Assembly (NCBI RefSeq): GCF_013403875.1
Contig: NZ_JACBNX010000010.1
Span: 62,001-126,000 of the forward strand
Source: Burkholderia guangdongensis
Lineage (GTDB): Bacteria; Pseudomonadota; Gammaproteobacteria; Burkholderiales; Burkholderiaceae
DNA: 64,000 nt
Direction: 5' to 3'
Part shown: in pieces, positions 34,710 through 43,461 of the stretch
Position numbering within the stretch: position 1 is the first letter of the stretch
Layout: each line of letters begins with the position of its first letter
Notes under the pieces: model-generated
The model's input: the letters and a program-made list of their open reading frames with translations, nothing else
Database searches by the model: none
What the model was told of the DNA's origin: nothing
Position numbers and translations under genes: made by a program

Positions 34710-36305
34710 ATGCGAATCCCACCTTCCGCTCGAGTCGCCGCCATCGCGGTCGCGGTGTCCGCCGCGTCGTGGCTGTGCGCCGGAATCGCGTCCCGGCGCC
34801 CGGGCCGGCCCCGCCCGACGGCCCGCTCGGCGGACCTGCCGTTCGATCTTCCGATCGATCAGCTCAGCCGTTATATCTGGTCGAGAACCGGCGACGGCAA
34901 GCTCGAGTACATGAGTCAGGCGATCCTGGACTACAGCGGCCTGACCCTGGACGACCTCCGTGCGCCGTTTACGCTGACGCATCCCGACGATGTCGACATC
35001 CCGAACCAGGCATTCGCGCGCGCGAAAGAAACCGGAGAAACACAGGAATACCAATGCCGCTACCGGTCGGCCTCCGGAAAATACGAATGGTTCGCCGCCG
35101 TGCTCAACACGCAGCGCGACCGGTGCGGCAACGTCGTCCGCGTATTCGGGATGCACTGGAACATCGACCGGCACATCGGCCTGCAGGAACGGCTTCGCCA
35201 GCGAAACCAGACGCTCGAAACCATCGGCAGCCTGTTTCCGGGCCACGTGTGGATCGCCGGGCCGGGCGGCGGCATCGACTATCTGAGCCCGAGCATCCGC
35301 GACTACACGGGCATCGATGAAACGCGGCCGGGCGACGCGTACCACGGTGCCGTACATCCGGACGACACGGCCGCCCACGGCGTGTACTGGAACGCCCTCC
35401 GGGCCGGCGACGATCCGGGAGAGCTCGAAATTCGCCTGAAGCGCGCGGACGGCGTCTACCGCTGGTTTCTGTGCCGGGCCCGCGCGGTCAGGGACACCCG
35501 CGGACAAATCCTCCGATGGGTCGGCGTGAGCTGGGACATACAGGACCGGAAGATGGCGGAGGCCCGCCTCAGGCAGACCCAGGCCGAGCTGGCCCGGGCG
35601 ACGAAAATCGCGACGGTCGCGGAATTGTCCGCGTCGATCGCGCACGAGCTCAATCAGCCGCTGACGTCCGTCATCGCGAATGCGCAGGCCTGCCGGCGCT
35701 GGCTGGCCGCCTGTCCGCCGAACCTGCCCGAGGCGACGGTGTCGGTCGAAAGCCTGATCCGCGACGCCCGCTCCACCGCCGACACCATGCAGAGCATTCG
35801 CGCGCTGTTCAAGCGGCAATCGTTCCAGAAGCAGGCGCGCGACATCCGGAATCTGGTGCGCGAAGCCGTGCGGCTGCTCCGGGAAGACGAGCACAAGCGC
35901 GGCGCCGACATCGTCTTTCAATTTCCGGACGATCTGCCGCCCGTGTTCGTCGATCAGATCCAGATACAGCAAGTGCTCATCAACCTGATCTCGAACGGAA
36001 TAGAAGCGGCCGAGAATACGGGCCGCTCACCGAGGATCATCGTCACCGCCAAACCGCTCGACACGCAGACCATGCTGCTCGAAGTCGTCGACAACGGCTC
36101 GGGCATCGTCGAGCGCGACAGCATCTTCAACCCGTTCGTGACGACGAAAACCAAAGGCATGGGCATCGGCCTCGCGGTATCCCGCTCGATCGTCGAAGCG
36201 CACGAGGGCCGGCTCACCGCGTCCAACAATGCCGGCGTCGGCGCCACGTTCAGCGTGATCCTGCCGGTCGCATCCGGCGGGACGCCGCACGTGACGCAAG
36301 CCTGA
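34710..36305 (+). CDS. PAS-domain sensor histidine kinase
   Basis: The 531-residue protein has one N-terminal hydrophobic segment (ARVAAIAVAVSAASWLCAG), two PAS/PAC domains (about residues 40-165 and 175-295, with GLTLDDLRAPFTLTHPDD and FLCRARAVRDTRGQILRWVGV), a HisKA box with H312 in ASIAHELNQPLTSV, and an HATPase (NLISNGIEAAENTG, VVDNGSGI, TTKTKGMGIGLAVSRSIVEAHEG). This is the FixL-like layout common with FixJ partners, but no haem histidine could be assigned. An earlier ATG at 34620 is possible. Confidence 0.9.
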   Translation: MRIPPSARVAAIAVAVSAASWLCAGIASRRPGRPRPTARSADLPFDLPIDQLSRYIWSRTGDGKLEYMSQAILDYSGLTLDDLRAPFTLTHPDDVDIPNQAFARAKETGETQEYQCRYRSASGKYEWFAAVLNTQRDRCGNVVRVFGMHWNIDRHIGLQERLRQRNQTLETIGSLFPGHVWIAGPGGGIDYLSPSIRDYTGIDETRPGDAYHGAVHPDDTAAHGVYWNALRAGDDPGELEIRLKRADGVYRWFLCRARAVRDTRGQILRWVGVSWDIQDRKMAEARLRQTQAELARATKIATVAELSASIAHELNQPLTSVIANAQACRRWLAACPPNLPEATVSVESLIRDARSTADTMQSIRALFKRQSFQKQARDIRNLVREAVRLLREDEHKRGADIVFQFPDDLPPVFVDQIQIQQVLINLISNGIEAAENTGRSPRIIVTAKPLDTQTMLLEVVDNGSGIVERDSIFNPFVTTKTKGMGIGLAVSRSIVEAHEGRLTASNNAGVGATFSVILPVASGGTPHVTQA

Positions 36306-36497
36306 GCGGCACCGACGGCTGACCTCCGACGGCGCCGACGGCACGAGGGCCCGACGGCCGACGCGCGCATACCAGCAATATGTAATGGCAGGCTCCCGTT
36401 CATCCGGCTAGGATCCTGTCGAGGCGGGCTTGCTGCCCGGTGCCGATCAGTCGCGCAACGACGCGAACGCCCGATGGGCCGCGTGACGGAGCATGCA

Positions 36498-36905
36498 ATG
36501 CAAGAGGCCGTGTCAATCGACCGGGTCTGGCGCAACACGATGGCGCTCGTCGGCGCCGGTGAGCGCCCGCCGGCACCGCAGCGGGATCGCATTCACGCCG
36601 GCTATCGCCGTGACGCGTACCACGGCTGCTCGATCCGAATACTGGAGCGCCAGGCCGCCACCAGCGCGACCGTCGCGTGGATGGACGCGACCGCCTGCTG
36701 CTACGGCGAGCAGATCTGGCGGCGCTGCATCGCGAGAAGAAACGGCGTCTGCGCCATCAGCGGGCAACGCATCGCGAAAGGCGACCCGATATACCGCCCT
36801 CGCCTCGTCCATCCTGTGCCGCGCAACTTCGACGCGATGATTCTCGCTTCCGTGATAGAAGCCGTTCCGTTGAAAGATGCGGCCGAGCCGCGCAATGCCC
36901 GCTGA
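36498..36905 (+). CDS. DUF3331 family protein
   Basis: The 135-residue protein of a family found mostly in Burkholderiales. Seen are SATVAWMDATACCYGEQIWRR and CIARRNGVCAISGQRIAKGDPIYRPR, the family core with CxxSG and a conserved Arg/Tyr-rich strand that recalls a zinc or nucleic-acid-binding fold. The function is not established. GGAG six bases before the ATG at 36498 favours this start over the one at 36474. An 8-bp repeat array and a strong terminator follow. Confidence 0.82.
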   Translation: MQEAVSIDRVWRNTMALVGAGERPPAPQRDRIHAGYRRDAYHGCSIRILERQAATSATVAWMDATACCYGEQIWRRCIARRNGVCAISGQRIAKGDPIYRPRLVHPVPRNFDAMILASVIEAVPLKDAAEPRNAR

Positions 36906-36914
36906 CCCGCGCGC

Positions 36915-36970
36915 CGCCACTCCGCCACTCCGCCGCTCCACCACTCCACCACTCCACCACTTCGCCGCTC
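36915..36970. repeat. 8-bp tandem repeat, seven copies
   Basis: CGCCACTC and its variants CACCACTC, CGCCGCTC and CACCACTT follow in seven back-to-back units between the DUF3331 gene and its terminator. Confidence 0.88.
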
Positions 36971-36984
36971 CGGATAACGAACGA

Positions 36985-37018
36985 ACGCGCGGCCCGGCGA
37001 TCGAGCCGGGCCGCGCGT
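36985..37018. terminator. intrinsic terminator
   Basis: A 14-bp perfect stem (36985-36998 with 37005-37018) around the loop GATCGA is followed by TTT and stands between the convergent DUF3331 and BON genes. Confidence 0.85.
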
Positions 37019-37055
37019 TTTCATCGTGACGCAGACGGCTTCAATGCCCCGGGTA

Positions 37056-37427
37056 TCAAGCCGGGGAATTCGTGATCGTCAGCTTGTTGTTGACCGACGT
37101 CACGCCCGGCACGCCCTTCGCCGCCGCCTCCGCCTTCTCGATCTGCGCGTTGTCGGGCACGCTGCCCGACAACGTCACGGCGCCGCCCCTCGCACGGACG
37201 ACGAGATTCGACACGTCGACGCCGTTCCCCTTGGCAATCGCCTTGCGCACCGCGTAGCTGAGCTTGCGGTTGGCCTTTCGCGCGGCCTTCGCGGCAGCTT
37301 TCGCATCGCTTTTCGTCGCGGCCGGTGCCTCCGGCGATGCAGGCGCGCTCGCCTGCGCGTAGACGCTGCCGGATACGCACAGCGCGAGCGCCGCCGCGCC
37401 CAGTGCTTTCAACACGATCGACTTCAT
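37056..37427 (-). CDS. periplasmic BON-domain protein
   Basis: The 123-residue protein has a signal peptide (MKSIVLKALGAAALALCVSGSVYA, cut before QAS), an Ala/Lys-rich stretch (residues 38-58), and one BON domain (LSYAVRKAIAKGNGVDVSNLVVRARGGAVTLSGSVPD in pieces, GVPGVTSVNNKLTI). BON proteins such as OsmY and DolP bind phospholipid in the periplasm and are induced by stress. A GGAGAG sequence precedes the ATG. It is divergent from a receiver-only regulator, 398 bases away. Confidence 0.9.
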   Translation of the reverse strand: MKSIVLKALGAAALALCVSGSVYAQASAPASPEAPAATKSDAKAAAKAARKANRKLSYAVRKAIAKGNGVDVSNLVVRARGGAVTLSGSVPDNAQIEKAEAAAKGVPGVTSVNNKLTITNSPA

Positions 37428-37825
37428 GCTCTCTCCTTTGTGGCTTCGGGACCGGGCGCGCAACACGCGCGCCGGGTGGGCTCAGTGTTTTACGTTCTCG
37501 CTGCTTCGACGCCGACGTCACGGGCGATACGGCCAACCGTCCGCTCATGCACAGTGCACGCACCGCTGCCGGGAAATCGGCTCGTGTACTTTAACTCATT
37601 TGATTCCCGACAGGTCCGGGCTATTCGCACCCCCACCCGCCCCCCCGCCCGCCCCCCCCGCCCGCGCACCAACGTCGACGCAAACCGGATGCGCGCGCAA
37701 CCTCCAGATGCACGCATGGCGACACCCCATACGTTGGTGTGACGCCCGTTTCGGCCGGGCGGTTGTATCGTCGATGGCAGGGGCTTCCGGCGTTCCGGCC
37801 GCGGCCCGTCCGCCGGAAAAACGCG
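37428..37825. other. intergenic region, BON gene / receiver-only regulator
   Basis: These 398 bases hold C-rich runs (C7 at 37640-37646, C8 at 37652-37659) and the 22-bp element at 37723-37744. No gene is visible. Confidence 0.5.
37723..37744 (+). promoter_or_regulatory. 22-bp conserved element, copy 1
   Basis: The sequence reads CACCCCATAC, then GTTG, then GTGTGACG. It equals the element at 42922-42943 at 20 of 22 positions. It lies 82 bases before the receiver-only regulator ATG. GGCG-ACACC and GGTGT-GACGCC around it form an interrupted inverted repeat. Confidence 0.65.
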
Positions 37826-38227
37826 ATGAACATGCCGCATGTGATTGCCGTGGTCGACGACAACGAATCGGTCCGGCAAGCGATCGGCGGGTTCGTTCGA
37901 TCCTGCGGCTATTTCGCGTATACGTTCCCGAGCGCCGAAGCCTTCCTGCACTCGCTCTATTTCGACGTGACCGAATGCCTGATCACCGATCTCGACATGC
38001 CGGCGATGAGCGGCGTCGAGCTGATTCATCAGGTCAGGGACAAGGACGCGCGGATACCGGTGATCCTGATCAGCGCGAGCCACGACGAACCCGATGTCAG
38101 ACAGGCCGAACTCGCCGGATGGTGCCGCGTGTTGCCGAAACCGTTCGACGGCTCGTGCCTGCTCGAATCGATCGTCCGCGCGCTGGGCCCGCGTTCCGGC
38201 AACGCGTGGCCGCTGCGCGCGAGTTAG
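37826..38227 (+). CDS. receiver-only response regulator
   Basis: The 133-residue protein consists of one REC domain: acidic D11/D12, phosphoacceptor D55 in CLITDLDMPAMSG, and the lysine in VLPKPFDG. The output HTH of FixJ is missing, as in a CheY- or Spo0F-like phosphate carrier or sink. It probably interacts with the kinases at 34710 or 40102. GGAAA precedes the ATG. The 22-bp element lies in its promoter region. Confidence 0.9.
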   Translation: MNMPHVIAVVDDNESVRQAIGGFVRSCGYFAYTFPSAEAFLHSLYFDVTECLITDLDMPAMSGVELIHQVRDKDARIPVILISASHDEPDVRQAELAGWCRVLPKPFDGSCLLESIVRALGPRSGNAWPLRAS

Positions 38228-38288
38228 GCTCGCCGCCGCGGATCGGCTCGCATCACGACTCGCATCGTGGCTCGCATCGTGGCTCGCG

Positions 38289-39098
38289 TCACGTCGACGT
38301 TCGCGTCAGATCCTCGAGCAGTTGCAGATCCGTGACCGAATAGGCGAGCGAGAACCGGAAGCCCGCGCCGACCTTGACGAGCCCGAGCGCATGAATCTCT
38401 TCGCCCCGGACGTCCGGAAACAGCAATTCGGCATCGCCACTCCATGCGTCGGCGAGCGTCAGGTTGTCGGTGACAGACAGCACCAGTTCGTCGACGGCCG
38501 GCTTGTCGTGCGCGCCCGCGGCCAGGCTCGGGAAGAAGCGGCGATTGACGGTCGGGCGCGTCAGCAGCGACTTCGGATCCGACACCGGCTGACGCAGCGT
38601 GATCCGGGCCTGCGCGACACGCTCGCCGTGCACCGACAGGCTCGCGCCGAAGCGGGAGCCCGGCGCCAGCGGCGCGGCTGCCGCACTGGGCGCGGCGAAG
38701 GTACGCGTCTGATGAACGGCGGCCAGTTTCTTCGGGAAGCCCTGCACCCAGCCCCGCGCGATCGCGGCATCGTTGTCGACGTAGATATAAGGGCACCACA
38801 TCACCCGCCTCCCCTTATGCAGCGCATCGACGAGGAACAGGCATTCACGGTATTGATAGCGCGCCGGATCGAGATGCTCTTCGTTCTCGCCAGTGAATTG
38901 CCAGTCGATGAACAGCACCATCGCATGGCCGTGGGACGACGGATCCGGATCGAGGCCGCGCGGCAGGACTGCCTTCGCCGCGTCGGCGTCCGCCCAATAT
39001 TCGATGCCGACCACGTCGCCGGAGTAGTGCCACGGCGGCGGCGGGTTCAGCGACGCCTTTCCCAACGGCGACAGCGGGACCATATAACCCTTGAGCAT
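38289..39098 (-). CDS. acetoacetate decarboxylase family protein
   Basis: The 269-residue protein has the decarboxylase fold: N-terminal LKGYMVPLSPLGKASLNPPPPWHYSGD, ARYQYRECLFLVDA, and the Schiff-base lysine pair K123-K124 in VQGFPKKLA, next to the tyrosine and asparagine-rich MWCPYIYVDNDAA. The lysine is present, so an acetoacetate-to-acetone or related decarboxylase/aldolase reaction is possible. GGAGG lies 7 bases before the ATG at 39098, which fixes the start. It stands divergent from the regulator-kinase pair at 39387. Confidence 0.85.
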   Translation of the reverse strand: MLKGYMVPLSPLGKASLNPPPPWHYSGDVVGIEYWADADAAKAVLPRGLDPDPSSHGHAMVLFIDWQFTGENEEHLDPARYQYRECLFLVDALHKGRRVMWCPYIYVDNDAAIARGWVQGFPKKLAAVHQTRTFAAPSAAAAPLAPGSRFGASLSVHGERVAQARITLRQPVSDPKSLLTRPTVNRRFFPSLAAGAHDKPAVDELVLSVTDNLTLADAWSGDAELLFPDVRGEEIHALGLVKVGAGFRFSLAYSVTDLQLLEDLTRTST

Positions 39099-39386
39099 GC
39101 GAACCTCCACTGAATGACGATACGATCGGCGCCGGGCCGACAACGCGCCGCGCCCGATTCACGATAGCCGCGGCGCCGGTTCGCGGCCACTCTCCGTCGG
39201 GATGCCGAAAGGACCGACGTTCGGATAGCCCGGCCATACCGATGTCCGGCGGGTGCGTGCGTGGATCGAATGCACCGCGAACGTCGGACGGGAAAACGGC
39301 GAGTTCGGCAAATCTTACCTACGCTGCGTGCGTGAATGCCGGCCGTGATAATGACGCTTCGCGCCCCGCATCAGCAAAGGAGAATC

Positions 39387-40043
39387 ATGGCTCATGTCCT
39401 CGATGAACCGCCTCCCGCGCTGTCCCGATCCATCGTGTACGTGATCGACGACGACGATTCGCAGCGCCACGCGCTATCCAGCCTGTTCCGCTCGACGGGC
39501 ATGCACGCCGAGTCGTTCGCGTCATGCGACGCGTTCCTGCAATTCGAGCGGCCTGAGGTGCCGAGTTGCCTGCTTCTCGACGTGCGTCTGCGAGGCTACA
39601 GCGGGCTGGTGTTCCAGACCCAGGAAGCGCAGCGGCGCGATCCGGTGCCGATCGTCTTCATGACCGCGCACGGCGACGTGTGGATGTGCGCGAAGGCGAT
39701 GAAGGCGGGCGCCGTCGACTTCCTGACCAAGCCGCTTCGCGATCAGGAGGTGCTCGACGCGGTGGCCGCCGGCATCGAGCGCGATGCCGCGCGAAGGCAA
39801 TCCGTCGAGCTCAATGCGGATCTGCAGCGGCGCTACGCGACGCTGACGCCACGCGAGCGCGAAGTGCTGTCGCACGTTTTGCGCGGCTCGCTGAACAAAC
39901 AGATCGCGGCCGATCTCGCGCTGAGCGAGGTCACCGTCAAAATGCATCGCGGACAGGTGATGCACAAAATGGGATCGCGATCGGTCGCCGACCTCGTGCA
40001 GAAGGCCGGTCTTCTCGGGCTCGCGCCGCTCCGGTGGAACTGA
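39387..40043 (+). CDS. FixJ/NarL-type response regulator
   Basis: The 218-residue protein has a receiver domain (D21-D24, phosphoacceptor D65 in CLLLDVRLRGYSG, FLTKPLRD) and a LuxR-type HTH (LTPREREVLSHVLRGSLNKQIAADLALSEVTV in pieces). AAAGGAG precedes the ATG. It forms an operon with the histidine kinase at 40102 and is divergent from the acetoacetate-decarboxylase-like gene. It is a paralogue of the regulator at 33843. Confidence 0.93.
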   Translation: MAHVLDEPPPALSRSIVYVIDDDDSQRHALSSLFRSTGMHAESFASCDAFLQFERPEVPSCLLLDVRLRGYSGLVFQTQEAQRRDPVPIVFMTAHGDVWMCAKAMKAGAVDFLTKPLRDQEVLDAVAAGIERDAARRQSVELNADLQRRYATLTPREREVLSHVLRGSLNKQIAADLALSEVTVKMHRGQVMHKMGSRSVADLVQKAGLLGLAPLRWN

Positions 40044-40101
40044 CGCGCGCGCGTCGCGCGATACGCGCCGACGGATCGCGAACGGGTTTCGGCGAACGGA
40101 C

Positions 40102-41034
40102 ATGAACGACGTCATCGCACTTGGCGCGTTGTCGCTATCGGCGATTGCGCTTTCATGGCTCGCGTACCGGACGAAAACGCTCGGTGCGACCGTCGGCACG
40201 CTGAAGGCCGAGCGCGACGCGCTCGACGCGCAGCATCGCCGGTCGGCGTCCGAGAGCACGCGCATCCGCGACATGCGGGCATCGCTGTCCGACGAGATGC
40301 GCGCGACCGCGGTCGAAGAGCTCGCCGCTTCGCTCGCGCACGAGATCGCTCAGCCGTTGTCGGCCATCGTGCTCGATGGCCAGGCGTGCCTGCGATGGCT
40401 GAATCATCCGCACCCGCCGCTTCACGAGATTCGCGAGTGCGTCGAGCGCATCGTCGACGACGGCCATCGAACCGCGGAGACGATCCAGCGGATTCGCGCG
40501 CGTGTCCGGCGCGCCGAGCCGCAACCGGTGCGCGTCGCGTTGAATGAAGTCCTTCAGGAACTCGCGCCGCTGATGGAGCGGGAGACGGCCGCGTGCGGCA
40601 CGCGGCTCGCGTTCGAGCTTGCGCCGGCGCTGCCGGACGTGCTCGCGGATCCGGTCCTGCTGCAGCAGCTCGTGATGAATCTGATGCAGAACGCGCTCGA
40701 AGCGATGCGCGGCATCGAAGACATCGAAGACCACGACAGCATCGAGGCCCGCGCGCCGACGATCATCGTGTCGACGGAAACGACGGCATCGGGAGATCCC
40801 GCGATCGCGCTGTCGGACAACGGCCCCGGCGTCGCCGATGAAGATCGGGAGCGCGTGTTCGAGCCATTCTTCACGACCAAGACGCGCGCCGCGGGCATCG
40901 GCCTGTCGATCTGCCGGTTCGTCGCGCAAGCGCACGGCGGCGAAATCGTCGTGCACGGCAACGCCGGCCACGGCGCCACCTTCACGGTCACCTTCCCGGC
41001 CGCCGCGCCGCGCGCGCGCCCGGCCGCAACCTAG
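40102..41034 (+). CDS. sensor histidine kinase, short form
   Basis: The 310-residue protein has one N-terminal membrane helix (residues 3-21), a short coiled coil, HisKA with H80 in ASLAHEIAQPLSAIV, and an HATPase (LMNLMQNALEAM, LSDNGPGVADED, TTKTRAAGIGLSICRFVAQAHGG). No PAS domain is present, so sensing must be through the membrane or by partners. It follows its FixJ-like regulator at 59 bases. A UUCG-capped hairpin lies after it. Confidence 0.9.
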   Translation: MNDVIALGALSLSAIALSWLAYRTKTLGATVGTLKAERDALDAQHRRSASESTRIRDMRASLSDEMRATAVEELAASLAHEIAQPLSAIVLDGQACLRWLNHPHPPLHEIRECVERIVDDGHRTAETIQRIRARVRRAEPQPVRVALNEVLQELAPLMERETAACGTRLAFELAPALPDVLADPVLLQQLVMNLMQNALEAMRGIEDIEDHDSIEARAPTIIVSTETTASGDPAIALSDNGPGVADEDRERVFEPFFTTKTRAAGIGLSICRFVAQAHGGEIVVHGNAGHGATFTVTFPAAAPRARPAAT

Positions 41035-41054
41035 CCCGTGGCCAGGCAAGCGCG

Positions 41055-41070
41055 GCGCGCTTCGGCGCGC
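41055..41070. terminator. UUCG hairpin between the kinase and poxB
   Basis: GCGCGC-TTCG-GCGCGC, a 6-bp stem with the very stable UUCG loop, between convergent genes; no T run follows, so it may act as a weak or factor-assisted stop. Confidence 0.45.
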
Positions 41071-41096
41071 TTCAGCACGCGCGGCAGGTCATCGCT

Positions 41097-42809
41097 TTAC
41101 AGAAAGTTTTCTCGCACCATCTCCAGCACGTCCGCACCACGCCCGTTGAGAATCGCACGAACCGAGTACAACGCCATGCCCAGCACCGGCTTCGCTTCGA
41201 TGAACGGCGGCTTCACCAGCTCCAGCGGATTGACGAGGACGTTCAGCAGCGCCGGGCCGGGCTCGGCCAGCCACGCGTCGATCGCCGCATCGAGCTCGGA
41301 AGCCTGCCTGACCGTCTTCCCCCACAGGCCGATCGCCTCGGCCACCTTGCCGAAGTCCGGGTTCTTCAGCCGCGTGAATGTATCGAGCATGCCTTCGGAC
41401 TTCTGTTCGATTTCGACGAAGCCGAGCTTGCCGTTGTCGAACACGATGATCTTGATCGGCAGCGCTTCCTGAATCAACGTGAGCAGTTCGCCGAACAGCA
41501 TCGACAGCCCGCCGTCGCCGCACATCGCGATCACCTGACGATCGGGGCAGGTCTTCTTCAGGCCGATCGCGCTCGGCAGCGCCGACGCCATCGTGCCGTG
41601 CAGCAGGCTGCCGTAGATGCGCCGCTTGCCGTTCGCTTTCATCACGCGCAGCGCCCAGACGATCGGCGAACCGTCGTCCGCGCAGACGAGCGCATCGTCG
41701 GCGAGGCGGCCGTCAAGCACCGACGTCAGATAGGAACCCGGAATGGAGTCGTTGCGGCCCGGCACGAGCGCCTTCGTCTGCGCGTCCATCGCCTTCTCGT
41801 AGCGCTCGACGCACGCCGTCTGAAACGACGCGTCCTCTTTCTGTCTCAGGTGCGGCAGCAGCGCCTGCAGTGTCGGCTGGACGTCGCCGACCGCGCCGAG
41901 TTCGATGTGATGACGCCGCCCCAGATGCATCGGATTGATGTCGATCTGCACGATGTTCGCGTTGTCCGGATAGAACTGGCGCCACGCGAAATCGGCGCCG
42001 AGCAGCAGCAGCGTGTCGCACTTGAGCACCGCGTTGTATCCGGCCTCGTTGCCGAGGATGCCCGTCATCCCGACGTTGTACGGATTGTCCGGCTCGAGGA
42101 AACACTTGCCGCGCGACGTATGCGCGATCGGTGCCTTGAGCCGCTCGGCGACCGCGACGATTTCGCCGAGCGCGTTCTCGCAGCCGCTCCCCGCATAAAT
42201 CGCGACCCGCCGGCCGGCATTGAGGATGTGCGCGATCCCGGCGATCTCCTCGTCGTTCGGCCGGATCGTCGGGCGGGTGTGATGAACGCGGTACGGAAAA
42301 TCCTCCTGAACTTCGCAATGGGAAATGTCGACCGGCACGATCAGCACCGCGACGCCCCGTTTCGCGAGCGCGGTCTGGCACGCGAGCACCGTCTTTTTTC
42401 TGGCCTGCTCGGGCGTCAGGATCATCTCGCAGAACACCGAGCATTCCTTGAAGACCGACTTGAAATCCACTTCCTGAATGAACTCGAAGCCCATCTCGGT
42501 CATCGATACCTGGCTCGCGATCAGCACGACCGGCGCATGGTTCCGGTTGGTCTCGTAGAGCCCGTTGATGAAGTGCAGGCTGCCCGGACCGCAGCTTCCC
42601 GCGCATGCGGTCAGGTTGCCGGTGTGCAGCGCCTCGGCGCCGGCAGCGAACGCGCCGGCCTCTTCATGACGAACGCTGACCCAATCGATCGAGCTGCGAT
42701 CGAGGTTCTCCGCGATCAGGTTCAGCGTGTCGCCGACGATGCCGTAGCAGCGCTTGACGCCCGCCTGTTCGAGAACGTCCACGATGATTTCCGCCACTTT
42801 CGTGCCCAT
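41097..42809 (-). CDS. poxB: pyruvate:quinone oxidoreductase (pyruvate oxidase)
   Basis: The 570-residue ThDP/FAD enzyme is nearly the same length as E. coli PoxB (572). It oxidises pyruvate to acetate and CO2 and passes electrons to quinone at the membrane. Seen are the ThDP glutamate in VRHEEAGAFAAGAEA, CAGSCGPGSLHFINGLY, the FAD region, the ThDP signature CGDGGLSMLFGELLT with the metal-binding end VFDNGKLGFVE, and the C-terminal membrane-binding tail. GGAG precedes the ATG at 42809. A copy of the 22-bp element lies 112 bases upstream. Confidence 0.93.
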   Translation of the reverse strand: MGTKVAEIIVDVLEQAGVKRCYGIVGDTLNLIAENLDRSSIDWVSVRHEEAGAFAAGAEALHTGNLTACAGSCGPGSLHFINGLYETNRNHAPVVLIASQVSMTEMGFEFIQEVDFKSVFKECSVFCEMILTPEQARKKTVLACQTALAKRGVAVLIVPVDISHCEVQEDFPYRVHHTRPTIRPNDEEIAGIAHILNAGRRVAIYAGSGCENALGEIVAVAERLKAPIAHTSRGKCFLEPDNPYNVGMTGILGNEAGYNAVLKCDTLLLLGADFAWRQFYPDNANIVQIDINPMHLGRRHHIELGAVGDVQPTLQALLPHLRQKEDASFQTACVERYEKAMDAQTKALVPGRNDSIPGSYLTSVLDGRLADDALVCADDGSPIVWALRVMKANGKRRIYGSLLHGTMASALPSAIGLKKTCPDRQVIAMCGDGGLSMLFGELLTLIQEALPIKIIVFDNGKLGFVEIEQKSEGMLDTFTRLKNPDFGKVAEAIGLWGKTVRQASELDAAIDAWLAEPGPALLNVLVNPLELVKPPFIEAKPVLGMALYSVRAILNGRGADVLEMVRENFL

Positions 42810-42921
42810 GTGAGTCTCCGGTCCGATGCTTCGTTGCACGTCGAAGTGCTCACGATAGAGCGGCGGCGGGAGCGGCGGACATCGTACCGACGGATGCGGG
42901 GCGCACATGATTTGGTATGCG

Positions 42922-42943
42922 CACCCCATACTTTCGTGTGACG
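42922..42943 (+). promoter_or_regulatory. 22-bp conserved element, copy 2
   Basis: CACCCCATAC, then TTTC, then GTGTGACG, with 20 of 22 positions equal to copy 1. GTATG at 42915-42919 and CATAC at 42927-42931 also form an inverted repeat. It lies upstream of poxB (minus strand). Confidence 0.65.
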
Positions 42944-42975
42944 AGCGGCGCGATCATCGAAGGTTCATCACCGGT

Positions 42976-43461
42976 TCATCGACGGCCCTCCTCCGCCGCC
43001 GCGAAGGCCGCCGCCGGCAGCCGCGCGCGAAACGCATCGATGCAGCGCTGCCGGTTCGCTTCGCGCAACGGCGACAGACGAATCCTGATCCGCGTCGGCT
43101 TCGCGCCGGCCGGCGCGTTGTGCGGCCGATAGTCGACGGTCAGCATCTTCCCGGCCACGTCGACGCGCGTCACTTCGCTGTACAGCACCGTATGCCAGCC
43201 CGAGACCGGCGCGAGCTTCGTCTCGAAGCAATCCGAATCGAACGTCACGTACGTGCTGGCGCGCCGCCAGACGCCGATCACGATGCACATCACCGAGCCG
43301 CTGATCGCGCCACCCATGCCGGCGGAACGGTCGTCCAACAGACCGAGAACCGCGCACAACACCAGCAGCACCGATCCGCAGACGATCATCGGCACCGCCT
43401 GCCGGTCCGCGCGGAACGCCAGAATGCCGGCGCCCGGCTGCCCGCCCGCCGTCTCGCTCAT
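42976..43461 (-). CDS. membrane protein of unknown function
   Basis: The 161-residue protein has two hydrophobic segments (about residues 24-42 and 50-66) followed by a soluble beta-rich part (STYVTFDSDCFETKL, WHTVLYSEVTRVDVAGKMLTVDY) that resembles a bacterial PH-like domain. I do not recognise the family with certainty. Its ATG overlaps the stop of the gene upstream (43458) by four bases, so the two are translated together. Confidence 0.7.
   Translation of the reverse strand: MSETAGGQPGAGILAFRADRQAVPMIVCGSVLLVLCAVLGLLDDRSAGMGGAISGSVMCIVIGVWRRASTYVTFDSDCFETKLAPVSGWHTVLYSEVTRVDVAGKMLTVDYRPHNAPAGAKPTRIRIRLSPLREANRQRCIDAFRARLPAAAFAAAEEGRR

Noticed and set aside
41097..42809. Acetolactate synthase for the ThDP enzyme.
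   Set aside because: Length, overall motif order and tail agree better with pyruvate:quinone oxidoreductase, and no small regulatory subunit follows.
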